Positions 20,224 through 29,062 of a stretch of 64,000 nucleotides of DNA are shown one piece after another (position 1 is the stretch's first letter; every line of letters begins with the position of its first letter). A program made the translations under genes and the position numbers. The notes under the pieces were generated by a model. It did no database searches. It was not told where the DNA came from and saw only the letters and a list, made by a program, of their open reading frames with translations. Location of the stretch: positions 27,300 to 91,299 of the forward strand of contig CANJQC010000005.1 in NCBI GenBank assembly GCA_947476295.1. Reading direction: 5' to 3'. The stretch is from Planctomycetaceae bacterium (GTDB taxonomy: Bacteria > Planctomycetota > Planctomycetia > Planctomycetales > Planctomycetaceae).

Positions 20224-23200
20224 CTATTCAATCGTCATCTCATCAATATCGAAATCGGGCTGATCCCCTGGCTCGTTGATTGTGGTAGTGATTGATTGCA
20301 GCCATTCATTGGACGGCCAATTGAAGGGACGGAAGCGGTCGGCCGTTCCGGTTTGGTCGCGATACAAAATGGCACGGCCCTGGCTGAGTGCAGCGGCAGC
20401 CGGTGTATCAATCAGGCTTGCGGAATCGGTTTGATTCAGACGAAACGCAATGCGGTTGTCAAATTCGCGCAGCAGCGACGCCGATAACCAGCGCATCGCG
20501 TTGCCGAAGGTGTCGGACCAGATGATGACGTGAATTCCGACCAGCGGACCTTTGCGAATCAGGTCGCCAAACATCGTCGCAGGTGTCGCCTCTTTCGGCG
20601 AACCGAAGCCCGACATTCCATAGTCGTCATCATCACGTCGCAGCGAACGGAATTGTCCGATGTTGCGGATCGCCAATATCAACTCCGGACTGTCCGGCTG
20701 TGCATCGCCGTTTTCCCGAGCCGTCATCTGATGCCAAAGGTCTGCTACGATGGCATCTGTTTCTTTGGAGTCAGCCAGACAAAAGCGCGGTGCAATCTTT
20801 GAAGTGAATGTCTCTCCAAATCGTGTCTGTGACGCTCGATCACGACCATCGTGCAGCAATGTAAGTTGTGAGGTTCTGTGGTCAGATTCTTTGACGGTGC
20901 CAACCGACCAACTCACGATGGTTGAAGCCAAAATGGTGTCGGCCAAGTCACCTTCCTGACCAACAATCAATACGTTTTGACCACCGGATCGTCGAAACTC
21001 CAGGCACATTGGTGCGGCAATCGCTACTGGTTCGCCGATCCATGCTGGCAGCGTATCAACAAAGTGCCGCGTCGCGTCGGGCGTGCTGGCAAGCCATGCA
21101 TTGAGCGGGCTGCAAAATTCCAGCCGGGGAGCGACGTTTCCCTCAAAGACAATCATGCGGTTGTCGGAGTATCGGTTACAGTCCGGCCGCTGAATCATGG
21201 CATGAATCATCAATTCTCGGGTGGCTTCATCAAGCCACGCAATCTGAAAAGGATGATTGCCCTCAATCAGACCATTGGCGTCGTTGTAGATCGCTTCACC
21301 GGGGCGTGTCAATAGTCTGGCGGCGGAATTCTCTTCGCTCAAAATCAAATGCGCATCGCTCTCGCTGCACTGCAAGGCAATTCGGACTCCCACTTGGCCC
21401 ATTGTGCTGCGGGCCAATGAGTATGCTCCTCCCAGCGTCTGAGAACCAAGCAGAACGTGGATTCCGAACGCTCGGCCTTGCCGAACCAAGCGGTCGAGCA
21501 GCAACGATGCCCGAGACGAAACGCGGTCCTCAGTCGTGAAGAATTCCTGAAATTCATCGATCAGCAGCAGCAGACGCGGCATGCGTTCGTCGGGAAAATG
21601 GCGGCGGAACGAAGGCAGGTCCTGCACACCTCGAATACGAAACAACTCTCCGCGTTCCTGCAGCACTTCGTCAAGACGTTCAAGCACGCTTAAGCCGAAT
21701 TCGCGATCACTTTCAATGGCAACGACCCGAGCATGCGGCAGTTTGTTGGCGGCGTAGGTGCGAAATTCAACACCCTTCTTAAAGTCGATCAGGTAGAACT
21801 GAATTTCAACTGGACTGTAATACAGCGCCAGATTGGTGATCAGAATATGCAGCAGCGTGGACTTGCCGGAGCCCGTTTTCCCTGCAACCAGGACGTGCTG
21901 ACTGGTGCCACGTCCCAAACGGATAAACTGCAGCCGCGCTGCACCCGCTCGACCGATGGGAATGTCGATTCCGTCGGCAGAACTCAGACTCCAGATCGCA
22001 TCGGGTTTCGGAGCAATACGGTTAAATGACACCTCAACCCGCCGCGCGTCGCGCGACTGTTCCCCAACTGCGCGGACCAGGCTGACATAGTCGGCGGACT
22101 CCGGTGGAGAGTATGATTCAAATTCGGCAGCTTTCGACGATGCATGTTTTAGAACGACGCGCCCATCGCTGACAGCGAACTCTGTACAGCATTCGTGCAG
22201 ATTGTTGACGTCAAACGAGCGTGGAATGGGCTGATTCGGGGACCATGTGACGATCGCATGAACACCACAGCGCGGGCCGCTGGTGAGGATGCTCGTCAGA
22301 TGCCGAGCCGCCTCTTCTGTAAACGCAGCTGGGAACCCGGCAACAACGACAAAGTGATACGGTTCCGCGACTTCGCCAGCGGCGGCGTTGTAGTCTTCGA
22401 TAGTTTCGAATTCGCTGCGGAGATAAGTCTGGAAAACACTCTCCATGTGTTCAGTGACTTTTTGCAATCGGTCGCGAATCTGAGTCGCATCGGTCCAGAT
22501 TCGATTGCTGATCAACAGTTCGTCGAAGTCCGCAAGGTGCATCAGAGCGGAAAAATTCTGACCAAGTCCCACCGGATCGATCAGAGTAAACTGGACTCGC
22601 CCCGGCATGATGCTTGTCAGCAGACGTAACAGAATTGAACGCACAAACTCTAGAGCCGGTTCGCGTCCAGCCGCATCGTGTTCAATCACAATCGACATGT
22701 CGCGCGGAAAGTTCAGGATGGCGGGCAGTTCAATGCATAAGTTTGCGTCTGGTTCCAGGCTATTACCCTGCGGCGGTGTGGGAAGCATTGCCAGCAAGTC
22801 GCCGATCGGCAAAGCTGCGGGCAGAGAAGTCGGTACAATCCAATTGGCACCTCGCATCAGCGCCCAGCGCGGAAACGCGGCGACTCGTTCGCGGCTGGTG
22901 CGTGCCAGTTCTCGCGCGATGGCAATATCCGCCTTCCACTGCATGATTGTTGATAATTCGTCGGCATGCAGTGCCTTGCGTGTGGCTGCGTTCCCAGCGG
23001 TCAACGCGGCGAGCGCCAGATCGTGTTCGGCCTTCAGTGTCGTCTGAATTCGTGCGATCTCCTGTCCTCGCCAGTTTTCGATCGCAGATTGTTGCAGAGA
23101 TGATTCAGCGTCACTCGCAGCGATCTGTTCTTTCAAAAGCCTTTCCTGACGAGCGACCTGATCGTTGTATGTTCGTGTTCGTTGTTTGGTTTGTTCGCCG

Positions 23201-24237
23201 GCCGCTTCCTGCAGTTTCGCCGAGCTCTGTTCGCGGTGTTGCAGCATGGCCGACCTCCAGGACTCCGCAACCGCATCCACATGCTTTAATTCGTACTGGC
23301 TTTTCTGCCTCCAGTACTCGATCGCCGCTCTGGCATTCGCCACGTGTTGCAGCATTTCTTCATAACCCACGCGAAGTCGCGACTGCACAAGCATCATCAA
23401 TATGGTTCCAAACAGCACGGCGGTCGCTGCACCAATCAGGCATGAGACGCCAAACCATTGCCAGTCCGGTTGTTGCAACTCAGGATTGAGAAACAGTCGC
23501 AGGTCCGCTCGCATGCCAGTCGTCACAATCGCTACGACGACAAAGGTGAATAACGCAAGTCCCCAGATTCGCCAGCCACAAATCCATTGAGGCAGGATTT
23601 GGCGATCAATCACACCAGCTGACACCAGCGCCAGATCTGCTTGTTCCATCGCCAGCGTGCGACTGGCTTCGCGTCCTTTGATCGTCACATTTACCGGTGG
23701 AATAGTGGAGTCGGTCCCTGCATGGCAGTGCTCCAGATACTTTGCCGTGAATTGAACTCTTGCATCCAGATCACCCAGTTGCAGTTCGGTAAACGTTCGC
23801 TGTGTCTGATAGATCTCATGTGCGCGTACGGCATGGCGGACGGGAGTGTCTTCGTTTGACTCGTCACAGACAGACTGCAGAACCCATAGTTCGCTCTGCA
23901 GTTTCTGACGAATATTTGCAATATCATCTTTGAACCTCACGGCCATCTCATTCGATCTGTGTTCATGTGAATGACCGGCCGATTCACGAATGACACTGAG
24001 ATTCTGCTCCGAATGCGCCAGTCGATCACGAACTTCCTGAGCCATACGTTCCAGTTGCGCATGCAGTTCTGATTCATACCTAGTTTGCATAGTCGCCGTC
24101 AGCTCCGCTTCCTGATCGGTCAGCTGAGACATGTGTCGCCTCACAATATTTACCGCAACCTGCGCGGAGACACATCGAAAACGAAGTCGTTCGAGTTCTG
24201 AAGTCTGCGATTCAAGATTCATTGATTCAGTAACCAT
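20224..24237 (-). CDS. Large FtsK/SpoIIIE-type ATPase with N-terminal coiled coil, TM pair, one canonical and one degenerate ATPase domain (EssC/EccC-like layout)
   Basis: VAGKTGSGKSTLLHILI, LIDFKKGVEF, RLLLLIDEFQEFF; second domain has VLIVGQEGDLADT in place of Walker A; TM segments IWGLALFTFVVVAIVTTGM and WFGVSCLIGAATAVLFGTILMMLV. Confidence 0.85.
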   Translation of the reverse strand: MVTESMNLESQTSELERLRFRCVSAQVAVNIVRRHMSQLTDQEAELTATMQTRYESELHAQLERMAQEVRDRLAHSEQNLSVIRESAGHSHEHRSNEMAVRFKDDIANIRQKLQSELWVLQSVCDESNEDTPVRHAVRAHEIYQTQRTFTELQLGDLDARVQFTAKYLEHCHAGTDSTIPPVNVTIKGREASRTLAMEQADLALVSAGVIDRQILPQWICGWRIWGLALFTFVVVAIVTTGMRADLRLFLNPELQQPDWQWFGVSCLIGAATAVLFGTILMMLVQSRLRVGYEEMLQHVANARAAIEYWRQKSQYELKHVDAVAESWRSAMLQHREQSSAKLQEAAGEQTKQRTRTYNDQVARQERLLKEQIAASDAESSLQQSAIENWRGQEIARIQTTLKAEHDLALAALTAGNAATRKALHADELSTIMQWKADIAIARELARTSRERVAAFPRWALMRGANWIVPTSLPAALPIGDLLAMLPTPPQGNSLEPDANLCIELPAILNFPRDMSIVIEHDAAGREPALEFVRSILLRLLTSIMPGRVQFTLIDPVGLGQNFSALMHLADFDELLISNRIWTDATQIRDRLQKVTEHMESVFQTYLRSEFETIEDYNAAAGEVAEPYHFVVVAGFPAAFTEEAARHLTSILTSGPRCGVHAIVTWSPNQPIPRSFDVNNLHECCTEFAVSDGRVVLKHASSKAAEFESYSPPESADYVSLVRAVGEQSRDARRVEVSFNRIAPKPDAIWSLSSADGIDIPIGRAGAARLQFIRLGRGTSQHVLVAGKTGSGKSTLLHILITNLALYYSPVEIQFYLIDFKKGVEFRTYAANKLPHARVVAIESDREFGLSVLERLDEVLQERGELFRIRGVQDLPSFRRHFPDERMPRLLLLIDEFQEFFTTEDRVSSRASLLLDRLVRQGRAFGIHVLLGSQTLGGAYSLARSTMGQVGVRIALQCSESDAHLILSEENSAARLLTRPGEAIYNDANGLIEGNHPFQIAWLDEATRELMIHAMIQRPDCNRYSDNRMIVFEGNVAPRLEFCSPLNAWLASTPDATRHFVDTLPAWIGEPVAIAAPMCLEFRRSGGQNVLIVGQEGDLADTILASTIVSWSVGTVKESDHRTSQLTLLHDGRDRASQTRFGETFTSKIAPRFCLADSKETDAIVADLWHQMTARENGDAQPDSPELILAIRNIGQFRSLRRDDDDYGMSGFGSPKEATPATMFGDLIRKGPLVGIHVIIWSDTFGNAMRWLSASLLREFDNRIAFRLNQTDSASLIDTPAAAALSQGRAILYRDQTGTADRFRPFNWPSNEWLQSITTTINEPGDQPDFDIDEMTIE

Positions 24238-24360
24238 GATGGCAATCTCTTTGGGTCTGACGCTTCAAGACTCAATCGACGATTGTGTTTGGTCCCGTCA
24301 CTGATTTCTGAGCTAGCCACCGGTAACCCCTCTTAACGACACCGCAAGACACCGGCAGGA

Positions 24361-24482
24361 TGGACATTCATGCCCGTCGCATGGCCACGAAACGCTGTCG
24401 ATTCAAAGGTTAATGTGCCTCGATAGTCGTTGGCCAGCGGGGCGATTTCTGGCAAAGACTCGGACATGAATGTCCAAGCTAC
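24361..24482. repeat. 122-nt element with terminal inverted repeats, copy A
   Basis: Begins TGGACATTCATGCCCG and ends CTCGGACATGAATGTCCAAGCTAC; same length as copy B at 55759-55880 with matching interior. Confidence 0.75.
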
Positions 24483-24593
24483 ATAATTCGCAGCTTTGCA
24501 GCGAGTCTGAAGAGAATACACTAATGACAGACTTCGAAGTCAGAAACGGGAACTTTTGACCGAATGCAACGCCACATTCTTTGGTCCGGCTAA

Positions 24594-26876
24594 TCACTCT
24601 GCGGCTGATTTCAAAAGCCAGGCTTCCGCCAACCGCGGCTGGTGGCGCCAATTCACGCCTTCGAGATAAACGCTGTCAAAGGTAATCGATAGCTTGCCGT
24701 CTTTCAGGAGATGCTGCGGCACGGGGAATTCTTTCATGGTATTGGCTTCCGTTTCGTAACGGGTTGCTTCAAGTGCCTGGCCGTCAGCACGGGGTTTGAG
24801 TTCACCAAAACCGCAGAAGCGCAGGACATACGTCGCATTCGGATCGAGGTTGTTGTAATCCAGCGATCCAGGCAATCCGGTTACGAGCCACGATAATCGT
24901 AAGCGGCTCATGCCGTTGTCCAGCCACCAGAATGAAGAAGTATCGGTACTGCCCGTTGCATGCGGACTGCGGGCCGAGTTGCCGATGTCGTCGTAGAAGC
25001 AGCCAAGGCCAGGGCTTTCCCAGGTTCGCAACTGTTCCAATCGTTCCCAGCGTCCCTCCAGCGTGGGAATTGTGAGGACTTTGTGGAACTCGTCTTCCAG
25101 CCAAAAACGATTGTTCAGCGGAATGTCGAGAAAATCCAGCATGCAAGCTCGCTGCGGATGTATGGCGTGGTACTTCTCAACACTGCTTTGAAATTTGATG
25201 CTCATGTAGAGTTCATCAAAGAGTTCCAGAATCCGGGTGCGCAGATCCGGCCGAACGGGTTCTGCCTGAGCACGTAACAGCAGTCTGAGAGCGGCATTCA
25301 TAGCTTCCGTTGGATAACGACCTTTTTTTTGCGCAAGCTCGCTGCATGCCTCCAGTTCCAGAGCAGACTCCCGGGCCAGTCGTTCGCGCTGGTAGGCATC
25401 ATAGTAGGCGCGGAGCAGCAGCAGCTGCCACCGCCAATTGTCGTGCAGTTCGGCATGTGCCGTTTCAAGGCCCTGCCAGCGTTCCAATGTGGCGGGCACT
25501 CCGTTATTGTCGCGGAGCGCGCCGTCCCAGTTTTTTTCCAGCGCAAGAATTCCGTCTGCAATCTTTTCCGCGTCCGCCGAGCCGAAGAAACACCGTGCAT
25601 ATTCAACAAGAATCGAACGCGGTTGCTGATCAGAGTCCCAACTCAGGGCGCTCCAGATGACCTTGTTGACATCGTCGTGGCAGCCATCCGAGTAACTCAG
25701 AAAACCATTGGTGTGTGGTGCGGTGTCGGCAAATATGCCTGCGTAGAAGACAGGACGCGGATTTATGGGCTCTCGACCTGCCGTCAGTGCAAACACCTGA
25801 TCCAAGTTCAGCTCCGGATACTGGCACCGAACGACATGTGTGATGTCCGGATAGTCGCGTAACAGATACCGCTGATCGAGACGCGCACGAAGTTCCGGCA
25901 AGGGCGGGCTTCCCGGCCCCGCAACCAGCCCCCCAAGCCATTCGGGCGTGTGCTCGCTGAGCCAGTTAAAAAAATATTCCGTTTTCTCGCCCTCGAAACC
26001 CTGAAGCGACAGCCAGATTTTCGCTTTCGGATGGTGTTCGTGAAGAATCCCGGACAGGTCGTCAAGGAACGGCATCACCTCGCGAGGATGATTGTTGCCT
26101 GGGTCGCCACCGGGGAAAAAGATGGCGTCCAGACGAGGGCAATCTTTATAAAAAGCCTCGTGGAACTTCAGGGACGCCGCACGTTTCGCTGCGTCGGTCA
26201 GGTCGAAATCAGCTGGCGTCCAAACCCAATAGTCCACGTCGTACTTATCGCAAATTGCTGACATAACCCGGTTCATCTCTGGCCGGGCCAGCGGCATAAT
26301 GGGTGTCGGGCGTTCGTCCTGAAATGGAATATTCTCAACGCAGTTCGCACCGAAGAAGGTGAGTTCACGAATGTACTGATCGTACGTTTTTTCGTCCCAT
26401 GCATCATAACTGTTTGCCTGAGCGCGGTAGCCGAGCTGGTGGCCGCGTATGGCATAATCAGGGGACTGGGTGGTGTTGACCGCTTGCGTCATAGCGACGC
26501 GGCCCTTCGACCAGTCCAGCGTGCGCAGCAGATAACCGACAGCGAAAAGAGCACCCAGACGATCCGTCGCAATGACCGTGATACGAGGCACATCGCCAAC
26601 TTCAGTGCTGATCCTGAAACCTTCCGGAGTGACACTATCCGAAGGAGTGGCCGAACGAAACGTAATGGATCCGAGAACGCCAGCCCCGGAGGACACTGGC
26701 CACCAGATGCCCGTGCGTTTGGCGACTTCTTCGATGAGCACCTGGACGGGAACGTCAAATGCCTCACTGTCTTCAGCGATGACACTGATCTTTTCCAGTC
26801 TGGTCTGCGCCTGCACCGTTCCCATGACTAACGCCATCCCAACGAAAACAGCCGTCCACGACACATTCCCTGACAT
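24594..26876 (-). CDS. Putative secreted glycoside hydrolase, alpha-glucuronidase/hexosaminidase-like N-terminal region
   Basis: Signal-like MSGNVSWTAVFVGMALVMGTVQAQ; YAIRGHQLGYRAQANSYDAWDEKTYDQYIRELTFFGANCVENIPF; DYWVWTPADFD; DAIFFPGGDPGNNHP. Confidence 0.6.
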   Translation of the reverse strand: MSGNVSWTAVFVGMALVMGTVQAQTRLEKISVIAEDSEAFDVPVQVLIEEVAKRTGIWWPVSSGAGVLGSITFRSATPSDSVTPEGFRISTEVGDVPRITVIATDRLGALFAVGYLLRTLDWSKGRVAMTQAVNTTQSPDYAIRGHQLGYRAQANSYDAWDEKTYDQYIRELTFFGANCVENIPFQDERPTPIMPLARPEMNRVMSAICDKYDVDYWVWTPADFDLTDAAKRAASLKFHEAFYKDCPRLDAIFFPGGDPGNNHPREVMPFLDDLSGILHEHHPKAKIWLSLQGFEGEKTEYFFNWLSEHTPEWLGGLVAGPGSPPLPELRARLDQRYLLRDYPDITHVVRCQYPELNLDQVFALTAGREPINPRPVFYAGIFADTAPHTNGFLSYSDGCHDDVNKVIWSALSWDSDQQPRSILVEYARCFFGSADAEKIADGILALEKNWDGALRDNNGVPATLERWQGLETAHAELHDNWRWQLLLLRAYYDAYQRERLARESALELEACSELAQKKGRYPTEAMNAALRLLLRAQAEPVRPDLRTRILELFDELYMSIKFQSSVEKYHAIHPQRACMLDFLDIPLNNRFWLEDEFHKVLTIPTLEGRWERLEQLRTWESPGLGCFYDDIGNSARSPHATGSTDTSSFWWLDNGMSRLRLSWLVTGLPGSLDYNNLDPNATYVLRFCGFGELKPRADGQALEATRYETEANTMKEFPVPQHLLKDGKLSITFDSVYLEGVNWRHQPRLAEAWLLKSAAE

Positions 26877-27074
26877 GATATCCCTTTATCCAAATGACTA
26901 TCTGTAGGTAGCCGTGAGGCGTCAGCCCACCGTTCGTTTGTGAGTTTTCACACACTCCACAGAGAAACGCAACCATTGAGGTTCTGACGGACATGAAAAT
27001 CTCCTGGCAAAGAGAACTGTGGACGTCCTCCGCTACACTATCAGATCGCTGGATTTCTTTATCAGGGAGCCCGA

Positions 27075-27755
27075 ATGACGAAATACCGTGTGGCAGTTGA
27101 CGATCTTGAAGAATTGGCAGAACTGGATGGAAGCTGGCAACCTCCTGACTACATCGCCGTTCTGGTGGCACTGGGCGTCGATGGCGCGGCTCAAATCGAA
27201 CCGGAGGATCTTCGTGACATGTGCCTGCTTGCACTGCAGGATCTCGATCCGACGGAAGCTGCGGCAGTGTTGTTGAAGTACAAGCTGAGAACGAAACTCA
27301 CCGCAGGTCAAATCAAAAATTACAGCATCGAAAGTCAGCACGAACGCCTGTGGGAAAAATCCGCAGATCTGGAGGTCCATCACCCCATGTTCGAAGTTGC
27401 AAGTTTACTGAACGCCGTCAACGCGATGGCGTTTCCAACGCCGGATGCACTCAGGGTGTCGTTGAGCGTTCAATGTGACGATGCGGCAATGCTGGCGTTG
27501 TTCGAGAATACCATGGATCGTACATCGTTGGTCTGTCTGCTATCTGCAGGGATGCATAAATCAGCCATTCTGAATCGTTTTTTTGGCAAACAAATCGCGG
27601 AAGGAAGAGTTGCTGACGCTGATTCCATCATCTGGGGACTCCATGTGGACTCATCCGAAAAAACACTGATACGTTTGAAGATTACCAGTTCCGCTTATTG
27701 GCTGGGCGCAATTCATGAAACAGAATCGTTTGAATGGGATTCCTGTGTTAATTGA
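27075..27755 (+). CDS. Hypothetical protein
   Basis: 226-aa ORF with plausible start and no competing long ORF. Confidence 0.55.
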   Translation: MTKYRVAVDDLEELAELDGSWQPPDYIAVLVALGVDGAAQIEPEDLRDMCLLALQDLDPTEAAAVLLKYKLRTKLTAGQIKNYSIESQHERLWEKSADLEVHHPMFEVASLLNAVNAMAFPTPDALRVSLSVQCDDAAMLALFENTMDRTSLVCLLSAGMHKSAILNRFFGKQIAEGRVADADSIIWGLHVDSSEKTLIRLKITSSAYWLGAIHETESFEWDSCVN

Positions 27756-28227
27756 GCCAGTGGCATTCTCTCTTTGGGTTGATAGACCCGGAAATATTGA
27801 TAGTCGCCTTGCCGATAGTCTTCACTCGACTGTTCGCACTTCATATAAAACACCCGCTGTTCGAGCGGGCGAGGTTTATGGCGTCGCATCCCAGGTAGCC
27901 TCCCTGCTGACTGCTTCCGCTAACGGCTCCAGAATGTTGACGCAAACCAGCGGCGAGCGGCAGGCCTCCGAGCGATTCCAGGAGATTCATACGATCCATA
28001 ATTTACGCATTTGTGCTCGGAGGGCTGACGCCCTGCCGCTCGGCAGGAAGCAGTACATCGCAAATTTCAAATTCACGCGCCGCCGCCGGTGACGCAGAAA
28101 AAAGCAAAGGGTTATTTCCTTATCCGCCTTCGATACACGTCGCCGCAAAGACACATCAATGCCCACACCACACACGAACCGGGTGCCAGTGCCGAAGAGG
28201 CGGTTAAAAAGACCTGCGACACGAAGG

Positions 28228-28466
28228 CCCTCGTGCTTGCCGATCTGGTACTCATTCGCCACCGAACCTGCAAGACTCGGGTTGCCCGTCGTATCATCCG
28301 CGTTACCGGCGATTTCCAATCGCCACGAAATCCATACTGAACGTGTTGACACCTCTGCCAAACGTGACCATGCCAGCCAAGCCCGAGTCGCTTAACCGCA
28401 TCCCGACAACACTACCGTACAAAACACCGACGGCCAGATTCTGAACAAAAACTCAGGTTTCATCAT
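28228..28466 (-). pseudogene. Decayed SUMF1/formylglycine-generating-enzyme-like secreted protein, 5' fragment
   Basis: MMKPEFLFRIWPSVFCTVVLSGCG* signal/lipobox then stop; next frame SDSGLAGMVTFGRGVNTFSMDFVAIGN, then a shifted frame GNADDTTGNPSLAGSVANEYQIGKHE, resembling the start of secreted SUMF1-domain proteins. Confidence 0.5.
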
Positions 28467-29062
28467 CAACTAACCCCTGTTAAAAATGCCGTCGCATGTT
28501 GATGCTGCTCATCACAAAATCAACGTCGCAGAAAACATTCGCCCCACTGACCGACCTCCAGCTCGTGTTAAGCAGTGTATCCAGTTCAGAAACAACCGCG
28601 GGTGCCACGATGGTTGCCGGGGATCGCGATCACAGGGCGATACTTTCGCTGCAGCACACATCGACTGACGACGGACAGGACGTTTCCATACGCATTCTCA
28701 ACTACAATCGATTTGGTTCGAGGCGGGCGGGACAGCCGTGGTATCTCGCTCGATTCTGATTGGAGAGGTTTTGAGCGTCGTTCCGCTGGTCATGTAAGGA
28801 GGCGATTTCAAGGTCTAAATTGCAGTCTGGACGCACGTTCGCGGAAAACTTGTGGGAATTTATCTGCCCGTTCGTCCCGTTTCATGATGAACTGCGCTCG
28901 CTCTAGGTCGTTCTGAGGCGTAAATCCAGTGGCAGGCACGTTTTTCGGGGAAGAAGATTGATTTGCAAACCGTAAGACCGAGAATCTGACTTGCATTTCT
29001 CGCGTATGGTGGAATCGCTTGTAGGGTTTGCGGCGTGTTTTGATGATTGGACAGGTGGAACG

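Noticed and set aside
24333-24521. 62-aa - strand ORF (AWTFMSESLPEIAP...)
   Set aside because: Translation through the 122-nt TIR repeat, not a gene.
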